DNA from: Adlercreutzia equolifaciens DSM 19450
GTDB lineage: Bacteria > Actinomycetota > Coriobacteriia > Coriobacteriales > Eggerthellaceae
Direction of reading: 5' to 3'
Assembly: GCF_000478885.1 (NCBI RefSeq)
Contig: NC_022567.1
Location: 496,001 to 560,000, forward strand
Length of the DNA: 64,000 nt
The translations under genes and the position numbers were made by a program. This document shows positions 7,196 to 15,915 of the stretch, piece after piece. Under the pieces are notes generated by a model, which did not search any database, was not told where the DNA came from, and saw only the letters and a program-made list of their open reading frames with translations. How positions within the stretch are numbered: position 1 is the stretch's first letter; every line of letters begins with the position of its first letter.

Positions 7196-8584
7196 GTGGC
7201 GAAGGTGAGCCCGGGAGTCTACAAAAAAGTGCTGCGCGTGCGCGAAGCCTACCCCTTCGATATCGCCTGTTTGCTCATGCGCTTCTTCGGCAGCATGCTG
7301 AACATCGGCGTAGTCACGATGATCACGCTGTCGGGCTACTCCTTTCTCACGGCAGGGCTGTCCTCGTCGCTCATCGCGCTGTCCATCTTCGTGGTGACGC
7401 CCCGGGTGTCGAAGCGCATCGACGAGCGCGGCCAGTCGGCCGTGGTGCCCAAGGCCGCGGCCGTATCGCTTTTGGGCCTCGTTGTCCTTATTGCGAACGT
7501 GGCGCTGCACGGGCCGGTATGGCCCCTGTTCGTAGGAGCGCTGCTGGTGGGGTTTTTCCCGAGTCCCCAGGCCATGGCCCGCGCCCGGTGGACCTACCTC
7601 ATCCGCTCCGGTCGTTTGGGGGAGGCGGCTCCCGACTTGCGCACCATGTTCTCCTACGAGAGCGTGCTCGACGACATGGCGTTCATCTTCAGCCCGTCCA
7701 TCTCCATCGCGCTCGCCGCTGCCATCGCCCCGGTGGCGGGTATGGTGTGCGGCGGCGTCGCCTTTGCCGTCGGGGCCGTGCTTCTGTGCGCGGCCAAGAG
7801 CACCGAGCCGCATCCCGGTTGGTCGCAGGCTGGGGCTGCGGGGAACGATGCCGATATCGTCGATGTCGCTGATGCCGCCGATGCCGTCGCCGATGTGGCG
7901 GGAGACGGTGCGGCCGCTTCGAAGGGCGCGCTCGCCGAGGGGGCGGCTGCCGTCGCTTCGGCAGCGTCCGTGCCTTCGAAGAGCCTGCTTGCCACCTCCG
8001 CAGCGGTGCGCGTGCTGTTCGTGATCTACGCCTTCGCCGGGTCGTTCCTCGGCCTGTTCGATACTGCCACAGTGTCGCTTTCCGAGGACTTGAACAGCCC
8101 CGATTTCGCCGGCGCGGTTCTTATGGCCTCGGGCGCGGTGTCCATGACGGCGGGCTTTCTGTTCGGCATGGTGCGTCTGCGGGCGCCCCTGCCCAAGCAG
8201 CTCGTGGTGGCCGCCTGTGCCGTCGGCCTGTCCTTCGGCACCATGTTCCTCATCGACTCGGCGCCCACGCTGATGGCGGTGGCGCTTTTGGGGGCGTGCA
8301 CCTACGCGCCGCTGCTCATTGTGGCCAACGGCGTCTGCGAGCGCGCCGTGCCCGACGCGCGCCTCACCGAGGCCATCACGTGGCTCAATGCCGGCTATAC
8401 CTGTGGGGCCGCCTTCGGGCCCACCGTGGCCGGCGCTCTCATCGACACCTTCGGTACCATGGCCTCCTTCAAGGTGGGCACGCTTCTGTGCCTGGGCATG
8501 CCGCTTACGGCCATACTCTGCTATCGCGTGGTGAAAGCGAGCATCCTTCCCGCCTACACGGTGGTGGAAGAGCGCGAGGTGTAG
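7196..8584 (+). CDS. MFS permease of unknown substrate
   Basis: A 462-residue membrane protein with about 12 helices and a central Ala/Asp-rich cytoplasmic loop (around DVADAADAVADVAGD). Glycine-rich helices such as LLGACTYAPLLIVANGV and an overall 6+6 layout suggest the major facilitator superfamily, in the style of the Eggerthellaceae proteins resembling SetA/YdeE exporters. Start: GTG 7196 has GGAGG eight bases upstream, while the in-frame ATG at 7172 has no ribosome-binding site. A terminator separates it from the creatininase operon, so a shared role is doubtful. Confidence 0.75.
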   Translation: MAKVSPGVYKKVLRVREAYPFDIACLLMRFFGSMLNIGVVTMITLSGYSFLTAGLSSSLIALSIFVVTPRVSKRIDERGQSAVVPKAAAVSLLGLVVLIANVALHGPVWPLFVGALLVGFFPSPQAMARARWTYLIRSGRLGEAAPDLRTMFSYESVLDDMAFIFSPSISIALAAAIAPVAGMVCGGVAFAVGAVLLCAAKSTEPHPGWSQAGAAGNDADIVDVADAADAVADVAGDGAAASKGALAEGAAAVASAASVPSKSLLATSAAVRVLFVIYAFAGSFLGLFDTATVSLSEDLNSPDFAGAVLMASGAVSMTAGFLFGMVRLRAPLPKQLVVAACAVGLSFGTMFLIDSAPTLMAVALLGACTYAPLLIVANGVCERAVPDARLTEAITWLNAGYTCGAAFGPTVAGALIDTFGTMASFKVGTLLCLGMPLTAILCYRVVKASILPAYTVVEEREV

Positions 8585-8782
8585 GCGGTCGCTCTCTTGG
8601 GGCCCTTCAAGCTTACTTAACCCTTGCGGAATTAGATGACAATTTTCCCACTGATCCGGTGTCAAAAGGGGAATGATGGCACAATAGCCCCAACGTCATT
8701 CGAGTCGGAGCGCCTCTGGTTTGCGCGGCGTCTCGCGTACCGCAAGGTGCAGGCATTTCGACTCCGGAAAGAGGAGGTTCCC

Positions 8783-9604
8783 ATGGATCCGATGAACTAC
8801 ACGCCCCCGGTGCAACCTGCGCCCGCGCCTTCGCCCGCCTACACCACCAGCTGCCTGAAGGCCGCCTGGGAAGACGTGAAGGCGACGCCGAACTACATAA
8901 GCCGGCTGTTGGTGCTCGGCCTCATCATGTGCGTGCCGATTCTGAACTTCGTCGTGGCCGGCTACCTTCTGTTCTGGTCCCGCGAGGTGCCCTTCGGCGG
9001 CCGCAGCCTCTTGCCCCAGAAAATCGTGACGGGCAAGAACTTCGAGTATGGCTTTTACGCTTTCGTGCTGACGCTGGTGGTGGGCCTGGTTGGCGGCATC
9101 ATCGGCGGTATCTTCGGCTGGATTCCCTTCATCGGCTGGGTCGTCTCCATCGCCGTTTCCCTGGCCACCTATGTGGCCGGCATCATCATGCAGATGCGCA
9201 TGATCATGGGGCAGAGCCTGGGCGATGGCTTCAATGTGAAGGACATCTGGGAGAAGGCGCGCCGCAACTGGGGCCAGCTGTTCGCGGTGACGCTCATCCC
9301 CATGGCCATCGTCATCGGCATCTCGCTCGTGCTGAGCATCGTGGTGTTCTCGATCATGTTCCTCTGCATCATGGGCGCGGCTCCGACCATCGCCGCCATA
9401 GGCGGTGCGGCCGACCCCTCCTTCGCCCAGATCATGTCGCTCATCGTCGCCCTGGCTGGCCCGATGATTTTCTGCACGCTCATCCTGTACGTGGTGCTGT
9501 CGGTGGCGGAAACCTTCGCCGAGGCCGTGGCCATCCGCGGCGTGGCCCACTGGGTCGCCCGCTACGCCCCCGAATGGACGACGCTTTCCGCTCCGCGCTA
9601 CTAA
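8783..9604 (+). CDS. DUF4013-like membrane protein
   Basis: A 273-residue protein with about six hydrophobic segments: a Pro-rich N-terminus, LLVLGLIMCVPILNFVVAGY, several glycine-rich helices, and VTLIPMAIVIGISLVLSIVV. The amphipathic insert GFNVKDIWEKARRNWGQLF and overall layout resemble DUF4013 proteins, which have no known function. GAGGAGG precedes ATG 8783. It ends 5 bp before the convergent J-domain gene, with no room for a separate terminator. Confidence 0.75.
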   Translation: MDPMNYTPPVQPAPAPSPAYTTSCLKAAWEDVKATPNYISRLLVLGLIMCVPILNFVVAGYLLFWSREVPFGGRSLLPQKIVTGKNFEYGFYAFVLTLVVGLVGGIIGGIFGWIPFIGWVVSIAVSLATYVAGIIMQMRMIMGQSLGDGFNVKDIWEKARRNWGQLFAVTLIPMAIVIGISLVLSIVVFSIMFLCIMGAAPTIAAIGGAADPSFAQIMSLIVALAGPMIFCTLILYVVLSVAETFAEAVAIRGVAHWVARYAPEWTTLSAPRY

Positions 9605-9608
9605 TAAA

Positions 9609-10382
9609 CTACAGGCAGAACAAAAACGGCTGGCAGAGGGCCGGGCCGCACATGAGGCAGCAGCACAGCGAGCTCGGATCCGCGCAGCCGCCGAAGCCGC
9701 GGCTCTCGCTCTCCTGCTGGTAGGTGCGGGCGCGGGCGCCGATGACGGCCTCGGCCTGGCGGTAGTCGCCGTTGGTGGGGTCGGCCTTGCGGGCGGTGCG
9801 GATCTGGTCCACGGCGGCCACGGTGTTGCCGGCGCCGTAGTTGGCCAGCGCCGCTAAATAGTGCCAGCGGGCCGTGCGCTCCTTGATGGGCAGGGCCGCG
9901 AGCACGGTGAGGGCCGCCTTGTAGTTGCCGCCGTCGATGAACAGCACCGCCTGGCGCAGCTCGGCCGAATCGGTGGCCGACACCTCCGGCCGCGGCACCG
10001 AGGAGGCCTGGTTCCAGGTGTTGAACAAGTCCTCCCAGTTGATTTCCACCCACTGGTACTGGTACCCGCCGCCCGGCGCACCGCCGCCGTAAGGGCTGCC
10101 GGGGCCCGCGCCGCCGAAGGGGTTGCCGCCCGGCGTGCCGTAGCCGGTGTAGGTGGGGTTGTAGGGCGACCGATAGCGTCGGGCGTCCTCGCGGGCGTAC
10201 TTCTCCGGGTTCGTGATGCGGTCGTAGGCCTCGTTGATCTTCTTCAGGCGCTCTTCGGCCTCGGGGTCGTCCGGGTTCAAATCCGGGTGGTTCTCCCGCG
10301 CCTTCCTGCGATAGGCCTTCTTTATCTCGTCGGACGTGGCCGTGCGGGGAACGCCGAGGATGTCGTACGGGTCTTCAGTCAC
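9609..10382 (-). CDS. J-domain (DnaJ-like) protein with Cys-rich tail
   Basis: The N-terminal 65 residues are a J domain with the HPD motif (ARENHPDLNPDD), which stimulates Hsp70 ATPase. A Gly/Pro-rich linker follows, then a TPR-like helical part (VLAALPIKERTARWHYLAALANYGAGN). The tail is rich in cysteine (CADPSSLCCCLMCGPALCQP) and hydrophobic, so it may attach to the membrane or bind metal. It lacks the DnaJ zinc-finger and C-terminal client domains, so it is a specialised co-chaperone rather than DnaJ itself. The start is GTG 10382 behind AGGAGA. It lies 9 bp downstream of the CmpB-like gene, probably in one operon. Confidence 0.88.
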   Translation of the reverse strand: MTEDPYDILGVPRTATSDEIKKAYRRKARENHPDLNPDDPEAEERLKKINEAYDRITNPEKYAREDARRYRSPYNPTYTGYGTPGGNPFGGAGPGSPYGGGAPGGGYQYQWVEINWEDLFNTWNQASSVPRPEVSATDSAELRQAVLFIDGGNYKAALTVLAALPIKERTARWHYLAALANYGAGNTVAAVDQIRTARKADPTNGDYRQAEAVIGARARTYQQESESRGFGGCADPSSLCCCLMCGPALCQPFLFCL

Positions 10383-10391
10383 GAAAATCTC

Positions 10392-11606
10392 CTAGGATGA
10401 GCGATGGGCGGCATCGGGGTGGATGCTCATCGATTCGAAGCGGTTTTCCATCCACTGGTTGTCGAACTGCTCGGCGCAGAACTGCTCGAGCGCGTTGTCG
10501 GGCGCCGCACCTGCCAAGCGCGAGTACCAGCAGTCGAGGGCCACGAGCGTCATGGCGCCGTCGAAGATCATGAGCGCCGCGCACAGTGCCGTAATCGAGT
10601 AGCGCCAGCGCCACGGGATGAGGTTCACCGTGTGCAAAAGTGCCGGGAGGGCCAGCTTCACCCACACCACGCCAAGGGCCCCCCACATGCACATGAACAT
10701 GAAGTTGGTGCGACCGTTGATGTTGAGGAAGGTGCCGGTATAGTCCCAGGCGATGGCGCCGAAGGCGTATTCCATGAACCAGCTGACGAAGTACTCGAAG
10801 GCGCCTCCGATGACGGCGCTGACGAGGAACACCACGGGGATGGGCGCGTTGTGGAAGCGGTTGAGCGCCAGCGTCATGAGCACGGCGCCGAAGCCGTAAA
10901 TGGGGGAGAAGGGCCCCCACAGAAGGCCGGCGCGATCCTCGTAGTGGCCGAAGTCGACCACGAGCACGTGGTAGATGGACTCGATGACCACCCCGGCCAC
11001 CGAGGCGATGACGAAGATCCAGAACAGGTTGAAGAAGTCCAGTTCGATATAGCCGCGGCCGGTCTTGTCCAGGCCGAGGGTGCCGTCCTCGGCCTCCTCG
11101 CGCGTTTGCATGAGTCGCAGCCGCCGCTGCAGCTCGCGCTCGTCGGACAGCGACGGATCCACCCAGACGTGGGCCGCGATGAGGATGAGGGCGCAGGCGC
11201 CGAGGAACCACAGGCCCGGGTTCACGCCGAACAGCAGCAGATCGGCGGAGAAGGCGACGACGAGCCCTATAGCCACGGCCTCGGCGATGAGGCGGGCGCG
11301 CCGGCGGTTGCCGCGCAGGAGGCGGAAGCCGAGAACACCGGAGGCCAGGGCGCAGAAGCAGGCGGACAGCGCGAGCGTGACGTACAGGATGATGGTGAGC
11401 AGCGAGTCGTCGGTGTAGGTCTTCTCGACGAAGACGGTTCCCATTTGGGCGAGCGTGTGGATCACTTCGGGCACGACGGCCACGCCCCCGGCCATGAGCA
11501 GGGCGCCGAACACGCGAAGCGCCAGGGGAGTGCGCTCGCTTTTGCTGCCGTCTCCGATGCCGGGCGAGGGCTGCAAGGGGGTTTGTTGAAGAACCGTCGG
11601 ATCCAT
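10392..11606 (-). CDS. putative ABC-transporter type IV (CmpB-like) membrane protein
   Basis: A 404-residue polytopic protein. The C-terminal 170 residues match the PF06541 pattern: ESIYHVLVV, then LLWGPFSPIYGFGAVLM, then FEYFVSWFMEYAFGAIAWDYT. This family is annotated as a putative ABC-transporter permease of unknown function. The N-terminal half has about five further helices and a charged loop (DPSLSDERELQRRLRLMQTR, about residue 170). No ribosome-binding site precedes ATG 11606, but a -10-like element ends 6 bp before it, suggesting a leaderless mRNA. Confidence 0.8.
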   Translation of the reverse strand: MDPTVLQQTPLQPSPGIGDGSKSERTPLALRVFGALLMAGGVAVVPEVIHTLAQMGTVFVEKTYTDDSLLTIILYVTLALSACFCALASGVLGFRLLRGNRRRARLIAEAVAIGLVVAFSADLLLFGVNPGLWFLGACALILIAAHVWVDPSLSDERELQRRLRLMQTREEAEDGTLGLDKTGRGYIELDFFNLFWIFVIASVAGVVIESIYHVLVVDFGHYEDRAGLLWGPFSPIYGFGAVLMTLALNRFHNAPIPVVFLVSAVIGGAFEYFVSWFMEYAFGAIAWDYTGTFLNINGRTNFMFMCMWGALGVVWVKLALPALLHTVNLIPWRWRYSITALCAALMIFDGAMTLVALDCWYSRLAGAAPDNALEQFCAEQFDNQWMENRFESMSIHPDAAHRSS

Positions 11607-11612
11607 GGGCCT

Positions 11613-11618
11613 ATGGTA
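11613..11618 (-). promoter_or_regulatory. extended -10 for a likely leaderless transcript
   Basis: On the minus strand TGATACCAT (extended -10) ends 6 bp before the A of the start codon at 11606, and there is no Shine-Dalgarno sequence. Transcription would begin at or next to the AUG. Confidence 0.45.
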
Positions 11619-11718
11619 TCATGACCCCCATCTTCAGGCGGCAAGCCCACAACAAGCCCGCAAGCTTGAGGGGCGTCCGTCACATTGCCCGCAGGGCAGC
11701 AGGCTGAAAGGAGCGCTG

Positions 11719-12135
11719 GTGGCAGTCGAACAGACAAGCACCATTTCATGGTATCTGCGCATGTTCTCGTACCTGCTGATGATTTGCGGCCTGTTCGGAC
11801 TCGCCGTGGGCGGCGTGGTGATCTACGGGGCTCTCGCCGACGGGGCGGCCGCCGCGACGGGGCTTCCGCTTTCTGCCCTTGTGCTCGGCGTTGCCGCGGC
11901 GGTGGCCAACGGCATTACCATTGCGGCGGGGGTTCTCGGGCGCGCGGCCTCGCGCAACCCGGGGCGCGCGGCGGCCCTGCGCAGCCTCGCTTTGGCCGGC
12001 GTGGTCGCCTCGGTGTTCGGGTTGGGGCTGTGCTATGCCACGGGCGGCCAGCTTCCCACGTCGCTCATCTTCAACCTGTTGCTCATGGCGATTTGCGTCG
12101 TCATCGCCGACAACCTGGGGAAATCGGCCCAATAG
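11719..12135 (+). CDS. small four-helix membrane protein, unknown
   Basis: 138 residues with four evenly spaced hydrophobic helices (around YLLMICGLFGLAVGGVVIYG, ALVLGVAAAVANGITIAAGV, LALAGVVASVFGLGLCYA, LIFNLLLMAICVVIADNL). The loop between helices 2 and 3 is Arg-rich (GRAASRNPGRAAALR). GTG 11719 is preferred because AAAGGAGC lies 7 bp upstream; an upstream in-frame ATG overlaps the divergent gene. I do not recognise a family. Confidence 0.7.
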   Translation: MAVEQTSTISWYLRMFSYLLMICGLFGLAVGGVVIYGALADGAAAATGLPLSALVLGVAAAVANGITIAAGVLGRAASRNPGRAAALRSLALAGVVASVFGLGLCYATGGQLPTSLIFNLLLMAICVVIADNLGKSAQ

Positions 12136-12227
12136 TTCGCCCGCTGCCCTAGCCGACAGAGGGTCAAATACAGTATACTGCGACCCTAGGGCCGCACGGT
12201 GTTGGCCCTGCTGTCTCAGGAGGAATT

Positions 12228-13571
12228 ATGACTGAACTCGATCCGCGCAACAGCGCTTCTCCGGCCGATTCCGCCCCCGACGAGGGTCTTTCCCCCCGCG
12301 CGGCCGCCGAGGCCAAGAAGGCTGCCGCCGCGAAAGCCGCCGCTGCGGCGTTCATCCAGAGTGCCGGGGACGATTACGGCAACGTCGAGGCCGCTCAGCC
12401 CCGCGACGTGAAGAAGGGCCAGCGCACGGCCGTCATCGTTGGTCTTATCATCTGCGTGCTCGTAGCCGCCGGCGTGCTCACCTATCTGTTCACCTCCGGC
12501 TTCTTCAACGAGCAGCCGGTCGCCGAGGAGACCCAGCGGGTGCCGCTGTCCGACGCCCGCGTCATCGCCGCCTTCGACGAGGTGGCCATGGACGCGCCGG
12601 ACATCTCGCAGTACGCCTACGTCTCCCAAGACGCGCTCATCGGCCCGAAGTTCAGCGACATCGTGCTGAACGAGCCCACGAACTTGGGCGCGCCGGCCAA
12701 CCAGATCGTCACCTGCGAGGCCACTGCCACGGCCACCTTCAAGAACAAGGGCGTCGAGATCAACGTGCCCGTGACCCTGCCCTTCGAGTACTCCGATGCC
12801 GGCGAGACGTGGGTTCCCGGCGATTTGGTGGTGGGAGAGGCGACGGCGGTGCCCTTGGCCAGTGCCAGCGCCAACGACATCCTGGCCAACCTGAACGACA
12901 TCCTCGCGACCAACGACCCCACCTACGGGGAGGCCATGGCCGACGCCTCCATCGTGAAGACCGCCTCCGACCTCACCATCGACGGCGGCCCTATCACCGT
13001 CGATCTTTCGAAGACCGTGGAAAGCGAGGCCGACGGCGTGAAGACGAGCGAGCTGCGCACGTCGACGGTGACGCTGAACGTGGCCTGGTCCAACACCGAG
13101 GGCTGGCTTGTCACGGTGGCCGACGCGGGGCAGATCGACACGCAGACGAACCAGATTCCCGTCGCTCCGGCCGAGGGCACGGATTCTCCGGCATCGGTCG
13201 ATCCCGCCAACACCGAGCCCGAGAACATCGGCAACGTCAAGTTCGGAGACTCGGTGTCGCTGTCGGGCACGCTTCAGGCGGTGGAAGACGCCGCAGGTCT
13301 TTCCTCCGGCAACAACTACACCAATAAGGGCACGACGGATAACGCCAATGGCAGCGTGCAGCTGGTGCTGAAGCTCACCCGCCCGCTGGACATGAATCTG
13401 AACGGCACCCAGTATCGGCTGACCACCATCGCCGTGGCCACCTCGGGCCTCGACGACAACGGCAAGAGCCTCATTGGCCGCAAGGCCGATGTGAAGGGCC
13501 CCCTGGAGGAGTCGTTCGCCACGTCCTGGTCGCCGGCGGGCGTGAAGGCCCTCGAGATCCACGTGGAATAG
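12228..13571 (+). CDS. membrane-anchored extracytoplasmic protein, unknown
   Basis: 447 residues behind a good AGGAGG site. The N-terminal 65 residues are Ala/Lys-rich and cytoplasmic. A single transmembrane segment (AVIVGLIICVLVAAGVLTYL, about residues 67-86) follows. The remaining 360 residues are acidic, Thr/Ser-rich and outside the membrane. The outer part has two similar beta-rich stretches, one around ITVDLSKTVESEADGVKTSELRT and one with a final block around GSVQLVLKLTRPLDMNLNG. It resembles the many actinobacterial secreted anchor proteins with no assigned role. It is flanked by an upstream TATACT-type promoter and a strong downstream hairpin, so it is monocistronic. Confidence 0.75.
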   Translation: MTELDPRNSASPADSAPDEGLSPRAAAEAKKAAAAKAAAAAFIQSAGDDYGNVEAAQPRDVKKGQRTAVIVGLIICVLVAAGVLTYLFTSGFFNEQPVAEETQRVPLSDARVIAAFDEVAMDAPDISQYAYVSQDALIGPKFSDIVLNEPTNLGAPANQIVTCEATATATFKNKGVEINVPVTLPFEYSDAGETWVPGDLVVGEATAVPLASASANDILANLNDILATNDPTYGEAMADASIVKTASDLTIDGGPITVDLSKTVESEADGVKTSELRTSTVTLNVAWSNTEGWLVTVADAGQIDTQTNQIPVAPAEGTDSPASVDPANTEPENIGNVKFGDSVSLSGTLQAVEDAAGLSSGNNYTNKGTTDNANGSVQLVLKLTRPLDMNLNGTQYRLTTIAVATSGLDDNGKSLIGRKADVKGPLEESFATSWSPAGVKALEIHVE

Positions 13572-13595
13572 CGGACAGCATTTCGAAATGTGCAG

Positions 13596-13631
13596 ACAGC
13601 GCCCCTTGGACGAAGGTTCAAGGGGCGCTGT
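13596..13631 (+). terminator. terminator-like hairpin
   Basis: A perfect 13-bp stem (ACAGCGCCCCTTG / CAAGGGGCGCTGT) with a 10-nt loop, 25 bp after the preceding gene. It lacks a U-run. Confidence 0.6.
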
Positions 13632-13703
13632 GCTATGATTGCCGGTACTGCTTATTCGCGCCGGGCCGCTCGGCCGGCGCCTCGATACCTGAGGAGGTTG
13701 CCC

Positions 13704-14723
13704 GTGCCCCAAACGACAGATTGGGCCGATGTTCAGGTGGTGGGCATTCCCCGCGCGCTTCTGTTCTATCGCTTCGGCGTGCTGTGGACCACGTTCTTCG
13801 AATCCATCGGGCGCACCGTGGTGGTGAGCGACCCGACGGACAAGGCCATCGCCGATGGGGGCGATCGTCTTTCCGTGGACGAGTGCTGCCTGGCCTCGAA
13901 GGTGTTCATCGGGCACGTGGAAAGCCTTGCGGGCCGCTGCGACGCCGTCTTCGTGCCCTGCTATCCGACGAGCGACCACCGCAGCGGGTTCTGCACGAAG
14001 TTCCAGTCGGCCACCGATATGGTGCGCAACACCTTCCGCGACGACAAGCTGCGCGTCATCTCCTGCGAGGTGCAAAATGCCCGGAAGGCGAAGGACGTGC
14101 GCCGCGCCTTCTGCGACATGGCCGCCCGCATGGGCGTCGCGCCCAAGGACGCCCGCGCTGCCTTCAAGGCCGCCTGGGACGCCCAGCGCGCCCACGACGA
14201 GGCGCTGGCCACCGCCCAGGAGCGCACGCTGCGCCGCCTGGTCGACGAGCGCCGGGCCGCCGATGCCGCCGCCGCGGCCGGCGACGATTCGGTCACGCGC
14301 CCGCTTGGCATCCTGGTGGTGGCCCATCCCTACATTTCCCACGATCCGTACCTCTCCGGCGCGGTCATCGATTCGCTCGAGGATATGGGCGCCACGGTCG
14401 TCTACGCCGACGCCATGGATCACGAGCGCGCCTACAAGAAGAGCTTCGAGTTCTCCGGCACCATGCCGTGGCTCATCAACCGCGAGCTCATCGGCTCTAT
14501 CCTCCTGGCTCAGGATGACATCGACGGCATCGTGCTCATCAGCGCCTTCCCCTGCGGCCCCGACTCCATGACCGACGACGCCATCATGCGCTGCATCCAG
14601 GGCACGCCGATTCTGAACCTGATGATCGATGCGCAGTCCGGCACCGCCGGCGTGGAGACCCGTGTGGAAAGCTTCGTCGACATCCTGCGCTTCCAGCAGA
14701 AGGGAGGCTATGTCCATGAGTAA
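13704..14723 (+). CDS. DUF2229-type component of a 2-hydroxyacyl-CoA dehydratase/activase system (A)
   Basis: 339 residues. GIPRALLFYRFGVLWTTFFE at the N-terminus followed by DECCLASKVFIGHV, VPCYPTSDH and FCTKFQS is the DUF2229 / CoA-enzyme-activase-associated pattern. In many bacteria this is fused to a large activase; here it is a separate gene. The conserved cysteines may bind an Fe-S cluster, as in dehydratase B/C subunits or double-cubane cluster proteins. GTG 13704 follows GAGGAGG. It overlaps the next gene by 8 bp. The substrate is unknown; no CoA-transferase or acyl-CoA dehydrogenase lies nearby. Confidence 0.8.
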   Translation: MPQTTDWADVQVVGIPRALLFYRFGVLWTTFFESIGRTVVVSDPTDKAIADGGDRLSVDECCLASKVFIGHVESLAGRCDAVFVPCYPTSDHRSGFCTKFQSATDMVRNTFRDDKLRVISCEVQNARKAKDVRRAFCDMAARMGVAPKDARAAFKAAWDAQRAHDEALATAQERTLRRLVDERRAADAAAAAGDDSVTRPLGILVVAHPYISHDPYLSGAVIDSLEDMGATVVYADAMDHERAYKKSFEFSGTMPWLINRELIGSILLAQDDIDGIVLISAFPCGPDSMTDDAIMRCIQGTPILNLMIDAQSGTAGVETRVESFVDILRFQQKGGYVHE

Positions 14724-15915
14724 GCCCCAGGCCCTCATCGAGCAGGTGCGCTCCTCGGTGGCCGTGGAGCTGGAGCGGCGCCACGCCCCGACGCTTCTGG
14801 CCGACCGCAAGGCCGCCAAAGCCGCCAAGCACAAGGCGAAGCACCACAAGTACACCAAGGCGGCGTTCTTCCGCTACTGCTACTACGATCCGGCGTTCAA
14901 GTTCTTCTGCGAGCAGGTGCTCGACGTGGACTACCTGCCCCTGCCCGAGGCCACCCGCGCTGCCAGCGAGGTGGGCGTCCAGAACTCGAGCGATTACGTG
15001 TGCACGCCCTTCAAGCACATCTTGGGAGACTTTGCCGAGGCGCTCGATTTGGGCGCCGACATCCTCATCCAGTTCGGCGGCCCGTGCCGGCTGGGCTATT
15101 ACGGCGAGCTGCAGGAGTCCATCTTGCGGGACATGGGCTACGAGTTCATCATGATGAACTTTGCCCGGGGCATCGAACTGGGGTACATCGGCTGGGCCAA
15201 GGAAGTGCTGAAGACGGTGAACCCGAACATCGACGTTCCCCACGGCGTGGTGAAGCTGAAGGCCGTGGCGAAGATGATCGAGCATTTGGATTCCCTGCGC
15301 GACTTCTACCTGGCCAACGCCGGCTTCGAGGTAGAGCGCGGGGCCTTCGACGCCGCCTGGGTCTCGGCGATGGACGCCATGCGCACCTGCCTGGACGAGC
15401 GCGACATCAATGAGGCGTACCGCGAGGCCATGGCCGCCTTCCGCGCCATTCCGCTGGACAAGCCCGCCGATCCCATCCGCATCGGCATCGTCGGCGAGAT
15501 GTTCACGGCCATCGACGAGCGCAGCAATTTGGGGCTCGACCACAAGCTCGTCGCCATGGGCGTGGAAGTGCACCGCATGTTGAACTTCACGAACCGCTAC
15601 CTTCGCTACAACGAGCCGAACCTGCGCGTGGGGGCGAAAGACTACCTGACCTATGACATGGGGCCCACCTCCACGCTCACCGTGGCGGCGGCGAAGAAGT
15701 ACGCTGCGGGGGGTTTCGACGGCCTCATCCACGCGAAGAGCGCCGGGTGCACGCCGGAGATCGACTGCATCCCCGTGCTGCAGAAGGTGAGTGAGGACTA
15801 CTCGGTGCCCGTGCTGTACCTTACCTACGACTCCCAGACCTCCGACACGGGCCTGGACACGCGCCTCGAGGCGTTCTACGACATGCTTTCCATGAAGAAG
15901 GAGAAGAGCAAATGA
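14716..15915 (+). CDS. 2-hydroxyacyl-CoA dehydratase-like subunit (B)
   Basis: 399 residues. Conserved features are FRYCYYDPAFKFFCEQVLDV, NSSDYVCTPFKHILGDF, IQFGGPCRLGYYGE, and the C-terminal IHAKSAGCTPEIDCIPVLQ. They fit the 2-hydroxyglutaryl-CoA dehydratase D-component / BcrB-C superfamily, whose cysteines hold [4Fe-4S] clusters. ATG 14716 has GGAGG eight bases upstream; ATG 14710 is an alternative. Overlaps on both sides (8 bp and 4 bp) place it in a strict three-gene operon with A and the activase. Either a dehydratase or a reductase activity is possible. Confidence 0.82.
   Translation: MSKPQALIEQVRSSVAVELERRHAPTLLADRKAAKAAKHKAKHHKYTKAAFFRYCYYDPAFKFFCEQVLDVDYLPLPEATRAASEVGVQNSSDYVCTPFKHILGDFAEALDLGADILIQFGGPCRLGYYGELQESILRDMGYEFIMMNFARGIELGYIGWAKEVLKTVNPNIDVPHGVVKLKAVAKMIEHLDSLRDFYLANAGFEVERGAFDAAWVSAMDAMRTCLDERDINEAYREAMAAFRAIPLDKPADPIRIGIVGEMFTAIDERSNLGLDHKLVAMGVEVHRMLNFTNRYLRYNEPNLRVGAKDYLTYDMGPTSTLTVAAAKKYAAGGFDGLIHAKSAGCTPEIDCIPVLQKVSEDYSVPVLYLTYDSQTSDTGLDTRLEAFYDMLSMKKEKSK

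Noticed and set aside
12216..14858. 880-codon open frame on the minus strand
   Set aside because: It is opposite clear plus-strand genes, has His/Gly/Arg-rich nonsense composition and arises from the GC-rich third codon positions.
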